NCBI RefSeq assembly: GCF_012027635.1 | Contig: NZ_SNUS01000001.1 | Span: 1,798,001-1,862,000, forward strand | Direction: 5' to 3' | Length of the DNA stretch: 64,000 bases | DNA from: Thermococcus sp. 21S9 | Lineage (GTDB): Archaea; Methanobacteriota_B; Thermococci; Thermococcales; Thermococcaceae | In this document: positions 43,493-53,038 of the stretch, piece by piece | How the letters are laid out: every line of letters begins with the position of its first letter | Numbering within the stretch: the first letter of the stretch is position 1 | The notes under the pieces: model-generated | What the model was told of the DNA's origin: nothing | The model's database searches: none | The model's input: the letters and a program-made list of their open reading frames with translations, nothing else | Position numbers and translations under genes: made by a program

Positions 43493-45232
43493 CTACTTCT
43501 CAACGCCTCTCCTGACTTTCACCGCCAGCCCGCTCTGGAAGACCTTCAACTCCTCGCCGTTCAGGAGAGTCTGCCCGGTCGCGAGGAGTTCATCTTTTTC
43601 ATTCACAACCAGAACCTCGTCGTAGGGCCTGATTGAGGGGTCGGCATCGACCACGAACTTGGCGAAGACGTTCTTGCCCTTTCTCGCGAAGGGTTCGGCA
43701 TCCTCGTTGACAACGACGCGCATCCTCGGGAACGGCAGGAGCGCGTGGAGTCTCTTTGCCCCTTCGATGCCGAGCGTTAACAGGCCGTCCTCCGCCCTGA
43801 AGGTCGCGAGGTGCTTACCCTTCGCCTTCACCTGCCTCGGCATGCCAGTCTTCCGCGAGAGTTCGACGAATGCATCTTTGAAAGCCTCGCTCGCTCCTTC
43901 GCCGAACTGATACTCCGCCACCGCCATGATGTACTTCCTCGCTTCATTCTTCCTCGGCTTTTCTATCGTGAAGTCCTCCTCACCCTCGCTTTGGGCGAAG
44001 GGGTAGCTCAAACTCAGGTACTTTGGAATCTCGCCAAATATCGGGTGTTTTACCTTCTCGGGGAACTTTCTGGCGACGCGCTCGGCCCTCGTCTTGGCGC
44101 GGTAAACGATGGGCCATCTCATCGCTTCCTCGCTCACCTTGAAGAAGGCGCTCGCCTTGGTTACCGGCTCGTTCCTCTCAAGGTAGTCCCTGTACTCGAG
44201 CAGTCTCTTGTAGGCGGAGTAAAGCTTCGGATGGGAACGGGCGCGCTCGTCAACGAGGCGCCAGAGTTCCCCTTCCTTTATTGCCTGCTTGACCCTGTTT
44301 AGCTCCTCGCGTATCACCCAGAGGTTGTGAAGAGCTAAAAGCCTCGTCCGTTCCTCCTTCGGCATCTCACGCAATTCCTGCGGAGTGTAGCGGGAGCAGA
44401 CCGGGCAGGAGCAGGGGAAGTACTCAAGCTCTTCGAGCCTTTTCGTTCCCTCGGGCGTCAGGTAGCGGTCGTCTTTAGCGTACAAAGCGTAGCTCGCCGA
44501 GTCGAATAGGTCAACGCCCATAGCGACTGCCAAAGCGAAAATCATCGGATGGCCTGCACCGAAGAGGTGAACGGGCCTGTCCGGTCTTAAGCCGAGCTTG
44601 GAAGCTATAACAACGTCCACCAAATCGCGGTAGCGGTAGCCCTCCATGAGCGGAACGACGGCCCCAATCGGGTGGATTTCGAAGTTCATCTTACTGAGCT
44701 CCCGCGCGGCATAAGTTCTCAGGTCCGGGTAGGTGGACCCCTGAACTGCCGCGTTCATGGCGATGTTCTTGATGCTCTCGGCTTCCCTCGCCCGCTCGAG
44801 GGTTATCCTGAGGTCCTCCTCGGCCTTCTCCCTCGGCGCATCGGGAGGGGTCGGAATGTCGAGGAAGGTGCCTATATCAACGCCGATTTTCTCCTGGAAC
44901 TCGATTATCTCCCCGTTGGTAACCTCAACCTCGCCGTAGCGCATGAGCTGGAAACTGCCAGAATCCACCTCGATTATCCCGTCGTAGTCGAGAAGCCTGT
45001 GAATGCCCAGCTCAAGGGCCTTTTCTCTCAGCTCCGGCGTCTTGTAGATGATGTAGGAGTTGGTGATTATCATCCCAAAGCCCATCTCCTTGAGCTCCTT
45101 CGGCGTCACGATGAGCTGTTTCGGGTTGATGACGGGCATTATGGCGGGAGTTTCGATGCTCTTGCCGTTGACGGTGAGCTTTCCTATTCTTCCGGCCGCG
45201 TCGCGCGCCTTAACCTCGAACCTGAACTCCAT
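43493..45232 (-). CDS. tgtA: archaeosine tRNA-guanine(15) transglycosylase
   Basis: 579-residue ArcTGT that swaps guanine-15 of tRNA for preQ0, the first step to archaeosine. Catalytic TIM barrel with EVDSGSFQLMRYGEVEV and FLDIPTPPDAPREKAEEDL; zinc site CSCPVCSRYTP with a following His; C-terminal C2/PUA region (residues about 500-579) with VDADPSIRPYDEVLVVN. The ATG at 45232 follows GAGGTGAGAGC. It lies 33 bases downstream of the phosphate transporter gene on the same strand. Confidence 0.96.
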   Translation of the reverse strand: MEFRFEVKARDAAGRIGKLTVNGKSIETPAIMPVINPKQLIVTPKELKEMGFGMIITNSYIIYKTPELREKALELGIHRLLDYDGIIEVDSGSFQLMRYGEVEVTNGEIIEFQEKIGVDIGTFLDIPTPPDAPREKAEEDLRITLERAREAESIKNIAMNAAVQGSTYPDLRTYAARELSKMNFEIHPIGAVVPLMEGYRYRDLVDVVIASKLGLRPDRPVHLFGAGHPMIFALAVAMGVDLFDSASYALYAKDDRYLTPEGTKRLEELEYFPCSCPVCSRYTPQELREMPKEERTRLLALHNLWVIREELNRVKQAIKEGELWRLVDERARSHPKLYSAYKRLLEYRDYLERNEPVTKASAFFKVSEEAMRWPIVYRAKTRAERVARKFPEKVKHPIFGEIPKYLSLSYPFAQSEGEEDFTIEKPRKNEARKYIMAVAEYQFGEGASEAFKDAFVELSRKTGMPRQVKAKGKHLATFRAEDGLLTLGIEGAKRLHALLPFPRMRVVVNEDAEPFARKGKNVFAKFVVDADPSIRPYDEVLVVNEKDELLATGQTLLNGEELKVFQSGLAVKVRRGVEK

Positions 45233-45265
45233 GCTCTCACCTCTCAATGCCCTACCACTTCGACC

Positions 45266-46192
45266 TTAAAAGCCTGCCGAGAAGAGCTTGATGAGCAGGA
45301 AGGCGAGGATTCCGGCGAAGAGTGGCGCGCGAACCCAGCTCTTCACGATGTCCACGAGGAGCTTTTTGTTAACGTGCTCCCCCTTGTAGGCGCTCAGCCC
45401 GCTTATCGCCCCGACTATCGCCTGGCCCGAACTGACGGGCAGACCGAAGAGGTTCGCGGTGCTGACAGCTATTGATGCCCCAAACTGACTCGAGAATGCC
45501 GAGGTCGGGCCGAGGGGTGCTATGTCCTTTCCTATCGTCATCATAACCTCATAGCTGAAGGTAAGCGTTCCGAAGGCCATCACAAGGGCGAGAAAGGCGT
45601 TTGGGTCGGACATTCCGCCGGCCTTTGCGAGTCCGATGACGTTCGAGACCTCGTTCGTGCCGAGATTGAAGGCTGAAAAGGCCGAGGCGAGAAAGACTAA
45701 CCACTTCTGAGTGAGTTCGAGGTTCTTGAGGCACTTTATCCTCCTGAGGAATGGCTTGTAGAGTTTGTATATCGCTATCGCTAAGAGAGAGGCGAAGACC
45801 GGCGAGAAGAACCACGCCGAGACGATTTTACCTATCGTCCACCAGTCAACGGGAAGACCGAGGGCGAGGGAAGAACCTATGAGCGCGCCTATTATGGACT
45901 GGGTCGTCGATATCGGCCGTCCCCACAGGCTCGCAATTGTAACGGCCGATGCCGCGCTGAAGAGCGCCAAAGCGACTTCTCCAGCCGATAAACCGCTCGC
46001 TAGTCCAGTTATCGTCCCTGAAACGGCGGAGTGGCCGATAACTGCACCTAACGTAGTGAAAACCGCTATTATTAGAACGGCCCGTTTGAAGCCCACTATC
46101 CCTGAACCGACCGCTGTGCCAACTGCCTTTGCGCTGTCGTTCGCTCCGACGGCCCATGCCATAAAGAACGCCGCTGCGATGAGAGCTATCAT
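45266..46192 (-). CDS. PiT-family inorganic phosphate transporter
   Basis: 308-residue permease with about nine helices and both PiT signatures: GANDSAKAVGTAVGSG near the N-terminus and GTNEVSNVIGLAKAGG in the second repeat. These are inverted-topology repeats that form the phosphate site. It imports phosphate with a cation. A perfect palindrome overlaps its predicted transcription start. No phoU-like gene is adjacent. Confidence 0.94.
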   Translation of the reverse strand: MIALIAAAFFMAWAVGANDSAKAVGTAVGSGIVGFKRAVLIIAVFTTLGAVIGHSAVSGTITGLASGLSAGEVALALFSAASAVTIASLWGRPISTTQSIIGALIGSSLALGLPVDWWTIGKIVSAWFFSPVFASLLAIAIYKLYKPFLRRIKCLKNLELTQKWLVFLASAFSAFNLGTNEVSNVIGLAKAGGMSDPNAFLALVMAFGTLTFSYEVMMTIGKDIAPLGPTSAFSSQFGASIAVSTANLFGLPVSSGQAIVGAISGLSAYKGEHVNKKLLVDIVKSWVRAPLFAGILAFLLIKLFSAGF

Positions 46193-46204
46193 TCCCTCAC
46201 CTCT

Positions 46205-46219
46205 CTATATTCTATATAG
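46205..46219. promoter_or_regulatory. operator-like palindrome at the phosphate transporter promoter
   Basis: CTATAT-TCT-ATATAG is a perfect 6-bp inverted repeat with a 3-base spacer, followed by the near-palindrome CTATGTAG at 46221-46228. It lies downstream of the likely TATA box (minus-strand TTTTAAAG, 46243-46250), over the expected start site near 46220. Binding there would block transcription. Confidence 0.5.
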
Positions 46220-46326
46220 TCTATGTAGCACGGGGTTGGGCACTTTAAAAGGGTTTCGGATTTAAAAGCGTTGCGGTAGTGGTGTTGAAATCGGGGAACA
46301 AAAGCGGGATTTAGATTCGCAGTGAA

Positions 46327-47382
46327 TCACAACCGCCCGGTGAGAAGCCTAATGTAACCATAAACGTGGAGCGAGAGGTAGAAGAGCGCCCAGAACCAGA
46401 CAATTATGGGGAAGAGAAGGGCGTTGGATAGCTTTCCACCCTCAACGAGTGTTGGGAGAAGCATTGTGACAACCTCGAACCACCACCAGAGGGCGAAGAG
46501 GTCAAAGTTGCCGGTCGCGAGCAAAAAGAGAGGAACCAAAACGTCGAGGAGGGCTATGAAGTCGCCGAGCAGGAGGAAGCTCCAATCCTTGGTAAAACCT
46601 CCGCCGAGGTTCTTGAGGTCGCCGAGGAACCAGCGCTTCCTCTGGCGCCAGAGAACTGAGAGGTTCTTCGGCATCTCCGTCCAGACCCTTGCCCTCGGCG
46701 CGTAGACCACCTTCCCGAGCCTCTTGACGGCCTTTGTGGTGGCGTAGTCCTCGACGATGTCCTCGACGAAGCCCCCGATTCTCTCGAGGGCGTCTCTGCG
46801 GAAGGCTGAAACCGGGCCGGGAGCGAGGCTAAGGTCGTCAAGCTCCTTGGCCCTGCGGAACATCGCTATCCTAAGGTGCTCTGCGTCCTGCGCCCTCTCA
46901 AGGAAGGAATCCCCCATGACCCTTACCTGTCCTCCAACGGCGAGCACTTCGTCGGAGTAGAAGCGCCTCACGAGTTCCCTAACCGCGGTCGGTTCGAGGT
47001 AGCTGTCGGCGTCGGTCGTCACTATTATCTCGCCAGACGCTTTGGAAAGGCCGAAGTTCAGGGCCCTGGCTTTGCCCCCGTGCTCCTTCCTGTAGACCTT
47101 CAGGCGTGGGTCCTTCACGGACGAGGCGACTTCAAACGTGCTGTCCTCACTGCCGTCATCGACGACGATGACCTCAAAATCCGGATAATCCTGAGCGAGC
47201 GCCGAGCGTATAGCCTTGAGAACCCTTTCCCCCTCGTTGTAAGCGGGGATTATGATTGAAACCCCCGGCGTCCATTCCCTAATTCCGTAATTCCTGAAAA
47301 GGCTAATTATGTAATTGAAGAAGAAGTAGCCGTCCCAGAGGAAGATGAGCGCGAGCGCAACGGCGAGGAGAGAGGGGTTCAT
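46327..47382 (-). CDS. membrane glycosyltransferase, family GT2
   Basis: 351-residue processive-type GT2. An N-terminal helix (5-28) is followed by the GT-A domain: SIIIPAYNEG, VVDDGSEDST, the metal-binding TTDADSY and the acceptor motif QRKRW. Three C-terminal helices follow. This arrangement is shared with cellulose/hyaluronan-synthase-like enzymes that make surface polysaccharides. The exact sugar is unknown. It lies 24 bases downstream of the small CxxC protein gene. Confidence 0.9.
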   Translation of the reverse strand: MNPSLLAVALALIFLWDGYFFFNYIISLFRNYGIREWTPGVSIIIPAYNEGERVLKAIRSALAQDYPDFEVIVVDDGSEDSTFEVASSVKDPRLKVYRKEHGGKARALNFGLSKASGEIIVTTDADSYLEPTAVRELVRRFYSDEVLAVGGQVRVMGDSFLERAQDAEHLRIAMFRRAKELDDLSLAPGPVSAFRRDALERIGGFVEDIVEDYATTKAVKRLGKVVYAPRARVWTEMPKNLSVLWRQRKRWFLGDLKNLGGGFTKDWSFLLLGDFIALLDVLVPLFLLATGNFDLFALWWWFEVVTMLLPTLVEGGKLSNALLFPIIVWFWALFYLSLHVYGYIRLLTGRL

Positions 47383-47406
47383 GTCTGAAAAATCTGCCCA
47401 AAAGTT

Positions 47407-47715
47407 TTAATCCTTACCCCTCACCGCGAGGACGGGCTTTCTCCCGAGCCTGTATTTCACAACGTAGCGGCCGTGCTCGAAATCGTCCTCCTCGGCCTCA
47501 ATAACCTCAACCGGCTCAAGCTCAAGGCCCAAATCCATCGCCTCCCACTTGATGTCATCGAAGTAGTCGTAAAGCCCGCAGGTGGCGCAGAAGGAACCCT
47601 CGAACTCTATGATTACCTCGTCACCCTCGAACTTTAGAATCCTCGCGCTGGCCTCGCTACCGTGAAGGCGGTTGAACTCGTCGAGAACCTTCCTGAGCTT
47701 CTCCTCTACCTCCAT
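47407..47715 (-). CDS. small acidic protein with CxxC motif, unknown function
   Basis: 102 residues, strongly acidic, with a single FCATCGLYDYF motif in the centre after two beta strands (VIIEFEGS). The alpha/beta layout and position of CxxC resemble the NifU C-terminal scaffold only loosely. GGTGGGAG precedes the ATG. Upstream in a likely operon with the GT2 enzyme. Confidence 0.65.
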   Translation of the reverse strand: MEVEEKLRKVLDEFNRLHGSEASARILKFEGDEVIIEFEGSFCATCGLYDYFDDIKWEAMDLGLELEPVEVIEAEEDDFEHGRYVVKYRLGRKPVLAVRGKD

Positions 47716-47805
47716 TCTCCCACCGGATTTAGTTCGCCAAGCCCACTTAAAAAGTTTGCTTAACTAACCGAATAGTTTAAAAACCGAAAGTCCAACGGGT
47801 GGCCG

Positions 47806-50400
47806 ATGGCGAGGAAAAGGATAAGGTGGGCGAGAAGAGAATACAGCGACGAGGAGATATTCTCAATCCTCAGCGAGCCGGTTAGGGAGTGGTTTAGGCG
47901 AAAGTTCGGAAGTTTCACGCCACCACAGCGCTACGCGGTCATTGAGATTCACAAAGGCGAGAACGTTCTCATCTCCTCGCCGACCGGCTCCGGAAAAACG
48001 CTCTCCGCTTTCCTCTCGGCCATAAACGAGCTAATTCTCCTCGGGAAGGAGGGCAAACTCGAGGATAAAATCTACGTCCTCTACGTCTCGCCGCTGAGGG
48101 CTTTGAACAACGACATAAAGCGCAACTTAGAAGGACCTTTGGCCGAAATCAAGGAAGTGGCAAAGGAGCTCGGCTACGATTTACCCGAAATTCGCGTCGG
48201 CATAAGGACGAGCGACACGTCGAGCTACGAGAAGAGCAAGATGGTTAAGAAACCTCCCCACATTCTGATAACCACCCCGGAGAGCCTTGCGATAGCTCTA
48301 AACGCCCCCAAGTTCCGCGAGAGGCTGAAGACGGTTAAATACCTCATCATAGACGAGGTTCACGCTTTGGCTGAAAACAAGCGGGGCAGTCATTTGGCCT
48401 TGAGCGTCGAGAGACTTCAAGAGATGGCCGAGGAGAGGTTCGTGAGAATCGGCCTCAGCGCGACGATACACCCACTGGAAGAGATAGCGAAGTTCGTCTT
48501 CGGCTTCGATGACGATGGGAAGCCGAGGCCGGGCCTTATCGTTGACGTAAGCTTCACCAAGCAGACCGAAATAAAGGTCGAGAGCGTCGTCGAGGACCTA
48601 ATCTACACTCCTGCCGGAGCGCTGAGCGAGGCGCTCTACAGGAGACTGGCGGAGCTTATCAGGGAGCACAGGACGACGCTAATCTTCACCAACACGAGGA
48701 GCGGTGCCGAGAGGGTCGCCTTCAACCTGAAGAAGCGCTACCCCGAGTTTGAAGGCCTCATAGAGGCGCACCACTCGAGTTTGTCGCGCGAGGTTAGGCT
48801 GGACGTGGAGGAGAAGCTGAAAAGGGGCGAGCTGAAGGCCGTTGTTACGTCAACGAGCCTTGAGCTCGGGATAGACATCGGAACGATTGATTTAGTGGTT
48901 CTAATCGGCTCGCCGAAGAGCGTGAACCGCGCTTTACAGAGAATTGGGCGAGCGGGCCACAGGCTCCACGAGGTCAGCAAAGGCGTCATCTTGGCCCTCG
49001 ATAGAGATGACCTGGTTGAGGTTACCGTTTTGGCGCACAACGCGAGGAACAGACGACTTGACCGCGTCAGAATTCCAAGGAACCCGCTTGACGTCCTCGT
49101 CCAGCACCTTCTCGGAATGGCCTTAAACAGGGTCTGGGAGGTTGACGAAGCTTACCGCGTCGTCAGAAGGGCCTATCCATTCAGGGATTTGCCCTTCGAG
49201 GACTTCATGAGCGTTTTGAAATATCTGGCCGGAGAATACACCGGACTGGAGGAGCGGAAGGTCTACGCCAAGATATGGCTGGAGGACGGGAAGTTCGGAA
49301 AGCGCGGAAAGATGACGAGGGCGATTTACTACATGAACGTCGGCACGATTCCCGATGAGGCCAAAATCAGGGTTTACACAATGGACAAAAAGCTAATAGG
49401 CACAGTTGAGGAGGAGTTCGCCGAGAGGCTGATGCCCGGCGACATCTTCGTCTTAGCAGGAAGAACCTACGAGTTCGTCAAGAGCCGTGGAAACAAGCTC
49501 TACGTCATTCCGCGCGAGGGTGCCAAGCCGACCATTCCAGCGTGGTTCTCGGAGATGCTCCCGCTCAGCTTCGATTTAGCGGTGGATATTCAGCGCTTTA
49601 GGAGGGAGGTTAAGGGCCTCCTCAGCAGGAAGGACGCCCTTAAAAGGCTCATAAAGAAGTACGGGATAGATGAGAAGGCCTCGCGCGCCATAATCGCCTA
49701 CTTCCGCGAGCAGGCGAGGTATTCAATAGTTCCAGACGACGAGACGGTTCTTGTTGAGTTCGTTCCGGGGGACAGGAGGAACCGCTACTTCTTCCACACG
49801 CTAATTGGGAGGCGCGCCAACGACGCTCTAAGCAGGGCCTTCGCCTACCTCGTGAGCAAGAAAAAGAACTGCAACGTAGGGATAGCGATAAACGACAACG
49901 GCTTCGCCCTTCTCCTTCCGCCGGAGGTTGAGCTGAGCGAGGAGGAGGTGATGGAGCTTTTTGAGGTTGATGACCTGAGGGAAACGTTAAAGCGGGCCCT
50001 GGACAACACGGAGCTTTTGAAAAGGCGGTTCAGGCACGTCGCCAACTGCGGGTTGCTAATTTTGAGGCGCTACGTCGGGAGGAGCAAGAGGCTCGGCAGG
50101 CAACAGGTCATGGCGGTCTCGCTCCTCAAGGTGCTCAAGGAGAACTACCCCGACTTCCCGCTCCTGAAGGAGGTCTACCGCGAGATTATGGAGGACAAGA
50201 TGGACGTGGAAAACGCGGAGCTGTTCCTGAGCTGGGTTCAGAAGGGGAAGATAAGGGTAATCTTCCAGAGGAACGCCGTTCCGAGTCCCTTCGCCTTCAA
50301 TCTGGAAGCTATTGGCTCGAGCGACGTGGTCCTGATGGAGGACAGGAGGGAGCTGATTAAGGCCCTGCACAGAAAAATAATGGCGATGATAGGGAATTAG
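47806..50400 (+). CDS. Lhr-family ATP-dependent helicase
   Basis: 864-residue superfamily 2 helicase: Walker A LISSPTGSGKT, DEVH box IIDEVHALAE, LSATIHP, motif V TSTSLELGIDIG and motif VI QRIGRAGHR, then the Lhr-specific winged-helix and beta-sheet core (residues about 430-860). Archaeal Lhr proteins unwind DNA and RNA:DNA forks and act in repair or RNA metabolism. GGTGG precedes the ATG. Its stop overlaps the convergent RelE gene by four bases. Confidence 0.93.
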   Translation: MARKRIRWARREYSDEEIFSILSEPVREWFRRKFGSFTPPQRYAVIEIHKGENVLISSPTGSGKTLSAFLSAINELILLGKEGKLEDKIYVLYVSPLRALNNDIKRNLEGPLAEIKEVAKELGYDLPEIRVGIRTSDTSSYEKSKMVKKPPHILITTPESLAIALNAPKFRERLKTVKYLIIDEVHALAENKRGSHLALSVERLQEMAEERFVRIGLSATIHPLEEIAKFVFGFDDDGKPRPGLIVDVSFTKQTEIKVESVVEDLIYTPAGALSEALYRRLAELIREHRTTLIFTNTRSGAERVAFNLKKRYPEFEGLIEAHHSSLSREVRLDVEEKLKRGELKAVVTSTSLELGIDIGTIDLVVLIGSPKSVNRALQRIGRAGHRLHEVSKGVILALDRDDLVEVTVLAHNARNRRLDRVRIPRNPLDVLVQHLLGMALNRVWEVDEAYRVVRRAYPFRDLPFEDFMSVLKYLAGEYTGLEERKVYAKIWLEDGKFGKRGKMTRAIYYMNVGTIPDEAKIRVYTMDKKLIGTVEEEFAERLMPGDIFVLAGRTYEFVKSRGNKLYVIPREGAKPTIPAWFSEMLPLSFDLAVDIQRFRREVKGLLSRKDALKRLIKKYGIDEKASRAIIAYFREQARYSIVPDDETVLVEFVPGDRRNRYFFHTLIGRRANDALSRAFAYLVSKKKNCNVGIAINDNGFALLLPPEVELSEEEVMELFEVDDLRETLKRALDNTELLKRRFRHVANCGLLILRRYVGRSKRLGRQQVMAVSLLKVLKENYPDFPLLKEVYREIMEDKMDVENAELFLSWVQKGKIRVIFQRNAVPSPFAFNLEAIGSSDVVLMEDRRELIKALHRKIMAMIGN

Positions 50401-50654
50401 AGGTCGTAAACGTTTTCCCTCCTTCCTATGCGAACGACGTAGACCGTTTTTGAGTCCTCGTCAACGCTGTAGATTATGCGATAATCTCCAACCCTTATGC
50501 GATAAAACGGATAACCCCTGAGCTTTTTATACTGTGTGAACCAGGGATTCTGGCTGAGTTTAAGAAGGGCCCCCTTTATTCGCTCCCTGTCAGTGGGGGG
50601 CAGTTTCTTGATGTACTTCAGAGCGTTTCTCGAAAGAACGACCTCATAGCTCAT
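50397..50654 (-). CDS. RelE-family toxin (second locus)
   Basis: 85 residues, basic. RelE hallmarks: NALKYIKKLPPTDRERI helical hairpin, KKLRGYPFYRIRVGDYRIIY, and the C-terminal RIGRRENVYDL. GAGGAGGTT precedes the ATG and lies within the antitoxin gene. The two toxins of the window share the R-x-GDYR-like core and RRENVY end but differ elsewhere. Confidence 0.9.
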   Translation of the reverse strand: MSYEVVLSRNALKYIKKLPPTDRERIKGALLKLSQNPWFTQYKKLRGYPFYRIRVGDYRIIYSVDEDSKTVYVVRIGRRENVYDL

Positions 50655-50838
50655 GGAGAACCTCCTCGAGCTTTACGCCCTTTTTCTTAGCGTCCTCCAA
50701 CTCAGCCATCAGCTCCTGAAGCTCGTCCTCACCGGCTTCGAAATAGCCCGCAAAGTTGTCAATCTTCGAGTTGAGCACTCTAAGCTCCTCTTTAATCTCG
50801 CGAAGCTCTTGGAGGATGAGTTTCTCAACGCTCTCCAT
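50644..50838 (-). CDS. antitoxin partner of the second RelE
   Basis: 64-residue acidic, coiled-coil-prone protein (EKLILQELREIKEELRVLN) ending EEVLHEL. It overlaps the toxin start by 11 bases. ATG 50838 is preferred because GGTGG is five bases upstream; ATG 50841 and an in-frame start at 50868 are alternatives. Confidence 0.78.
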   Translation of the reverse strand: MESVEKLILQELREIKEELRVLNSKIDNFAGYFEAGEDELQELMAELEDAKKKGVKLEEVLHEL

Positions 50839-50892
50839 CATTACCACCGCCGAATTGTTAATACGCATCGGTGGAATAAAAAGTTAGTGGAA

Positions 50893-51939
50893 TCAGATTA
50901 GCTCCCTCTCCGTCCTCGTCAGCCTCCTGGCCCCGTTTTCGGTTATGACTATCGTGTCCTCTATCCTAACGCCACCGAACTTTGGAATGTAAATGCCAGG
51001 CTCGACAGTGACGACCATACCGGGCTTGAGGACGGTCTCGTCGCTCTGGTTCACTCCGGGCCACTCGTGTATCTCAAGGCCGACGCCGTGTCCAGTCGAG
51101 TGAATGAAGTAGTCACCATAGCCGTACTCCCTGATAACGTCCCTGACGATTGTGTCGAGCTCCTTCGCCGTTATTCCCGGCCTCGCCATCTCGACACCTT
51201 TCTTCTGGGCCTCCAAGACGGCATAGTAGATATCCTTCTGCTTCTCGTTCGGACTGCCGACCACTATCGTTCTCGTCGTGTCGGAGTTGTAGTGGTTGTA
51301 GAGGGCACCTTCGTCAATGACGACGAGTTCGCCCTTCTCTATCCTCTTGTCACTCGCGACACCGTGGGGAAGGGCCGAGCGCCAGCCACTCGCGATTATC
51401 GTGTCGAAGGCAGGCTTTTCTGCGCCGTTCATCTTCATGACGTACTCCATCTTGGCGGCTATTTCCCTCTCGCGCTTGCCCTCGCTTATCTCCTCTATGG
51501 CAACGAGCATCGCTTGGTCAGCTATCTCGCACGAGGCCTGGATGACCTCAAGCTCCTCCTTTGTCTTGACCATTCTTAGCTCCTTTATGACGTCGTCAAC
51601 GGTAACGAACTCCTCAACTCCGAGCTTCTCGCGGTAGCTCTGGACGGTTGAGTAGGCGGTTCTTCCCTCGATTCCGAGTTTCCTCAGCTTGAAGGACTTG
51701 AGCCTCTCGAAGAGCTCGGTTCCCCTTTTGAAAGCCTCAACGGGGATGCGTGAGGTTTCTTTGGCTTCCTCATACTCAAGCTGGGGGACGAGGAAAAGGG
51801 CTTCATCAGCCGTTACGAGCAGGTAGCCACCGAGAACGGGGGCCGAGCCGGTGAAGTAGTAGAGGTTCGGCTTGTGTGTTATTATCACGCCATCGAGTTC
51901 CTTGTCCGCTATGAACTCCCTCAGCTTTTCAATCCTCAT
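50893..51939 (-). CDS. pepQ: Xaa-Pro dipeptidase (prolidase)
   Basis: 348 residues, the same length as the characterised Pyrococcus furiosus prolidase. All five metal ligands of the pita-bread fold are visible: two Asp in VIDEGALYNHYNSDTT, His in STGHGVGLEIHE, Glu in VTVEPGIYIP and Glu in GVRIEDTIVI. It cleaves dipeptides with C-terminal proline, completing protein catabolism. ATG 51939 follows GGTGATGG. Confidence 0.96.
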   Translation of the reverse strand: MRIEKLREFIADKELDGVIITHKPNLYYFTGSAPVLGGYLLVTADEALFLVPQLEYEEAKETSRIPVEAFKRGTELFERLKSFKLRKLGIEGRTAYSTVQSYREKLGVEEFVTVDDVIKELRMVKTKEELEVIQASCEIADQAMLVAIEEISEGKREREIAAKMEYVMKMNGAEKPAFDTIIASGWRSALPHGVASDKRIEKGELVVIDEGALYNHYNSDTTRTIVVGSPNEKQKDIYYAVLEAQKKGVEMARPGITAKELDTIVRDVIREYGYGDYFIHSTGHGVGLEIHEWPGVNQSDETVLKPGMVVTVEPGIYIPKFGGVRIEDTIVITENGARRLTRTERELI

Positions 51940-52029
51940 CACCATCACCGGGGGAAGTTGGAGGGGTTGGATAAAACGGTTTCGGAAACGATATAAACTC
52001 CGAGGTGGAAACCTGAACAGGTGTTAAGT

Positions 52030-52695
52030 GTGACGGTTTACCTCTTCGACTTCGACGGAACGCTCGTTGACAGCACCGGCGCGGTCGAGAAGGCGTTGAG
52101 GATAGCCATCGAGAAGACGATTCCAGTGGTAATAGAGAGCGACCTGTACGATGAGTACTACAAGGCACTCTTCCTCTTCATCAAGGGCAAGCTCACCTAC
52201 GGTCACCTCGGTGTCATCCATGAGCTCGTGGCGCAGGGCACGATTCACGAGTACTACAATCTGATGCCCAAGTACATCAAAGACTTCCCCTTCGCCCGTG
52301 AAGTCGTCAGGGAGCTCAGGAGGCGCGGGAGAAAAGTGATAAGCTTCTCGGGCGAGCACACTTACCCCGGCGGAAAGGTCATCTTCATGAAAAAGACCAA
52401 CTGGTACGACGAGTTCGACGAGGTCATAACCTTCAAGGGAACGAAGGACATGCTCAAGAAGTTCGAGACACTCAGAGAGCTTTACCCGGATGAACCCTTC
52501 GTGTGGATTGACGACAGCCCGAGTCGCTTCACCTACGTCCTCGACGAGAACACGCTCCTCGTTCAAAAGGCCTCACCCTACAAGAGCGACGTTCCGCTCC
52601 TCTTTGACAGGGTGAACTTCGTGAAGATAAAATCCATCCGAGAGGTTCTCGAGATAGACGATGGCCTGAGCGAGTTCCTGGGAGATAAAACTTAA
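52030..52695 (+). CDS. HAD-superfamily hydrolase
   Basis: 221 residues. HAD motif I is [11 protein letters not shown] with both aspartates, motif II lies in [10 protein letters not shown] and motif IV in [11 protein letters not shown], so the core is intact. A helical cap occupies residues about 20-90. Likely a phosphatase of unknown substrate. GTG 52030 is chosen because AGGTG lies six bases upstream; GTG 52021 overlaps that site. Confidence 0.85.
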   Translation: MTVYLFDFDGTLVDSTGAVEKALRIAIEKTIPVVIESDLYDEYYKALFLFIKGKLTYGHLGVIHELVAQGTIHEYYNLMPKYIKDFPFAREVVRELRRRGRKVISFSGEHTYPGGKVIFMKKTNWYDEFDEVITFKGTKDMLKKFETLRELYPDEPFVWIDDSPSRFTYVLDENTLLVQKASPYKSDVPLLFDRVNFVKIKSIREVLEIDDGLSEFLGDKT

Positions 52696-52730
52696 AAATC
52701 CAGCCCCCAAACCAAGGCCTGGTGAGGGCG

Positions 52731-52997
52731 ATGGCAAGGGTGAAGGCTGTCGTCCTCTCCTACGCGGGTTCTCACGAGCACCAGGACAACCACAGAATGA
52801 TTCTCAAGCCCATTGGAATCGACGACAGGGGAAGCGCGGCCCAGCTCATCGGCAGGAAGGTCGTCTGGAGGACGCCGACGGGAAGAAAGATGTTCGGCAG
52901 GGTCATCAAGACCCACGGCAACCGCGGTGAGGTCAAGGCCGTCTTCAAGCCTGGTCTTCCTGGGCAGGCCCTTGGAGACATCGTCGAGATTCTCTAA
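52731..52997 (+). CDS. large-subunit ribosomal protein eL33 (L35Ae)
   Basis: 88-residue basic protein matching L35Ae throughout, including [20 protein letters not shown] and the end [20 protein letters not shown]. It binds 23S rRNA in archaeal and eukaryotic large subunits. ATG 52731 follows GGTGAG. It precedes trm1 by 41 bases. Confidence 0.95.
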   Translation: MARVKAVVLSYAGSHEHQDNHRMILKPIGIDDRGSAAQLIGRKVVWRTPTGRKMFGRVIKTHGNRGEVKAVFKPGLPGQALGDIVEIL

Positions 52998-53038
52998 ACC
53001 TTTAAAGCCCCTCAACCCTTTTCTTTACGGGTGAGAGA

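Noticed and set aside
52021-52029. GTG 52021 as the HAD start
   Set aside because: It lies within the AGGTG ribosome-binding site that serves GTG 52030.
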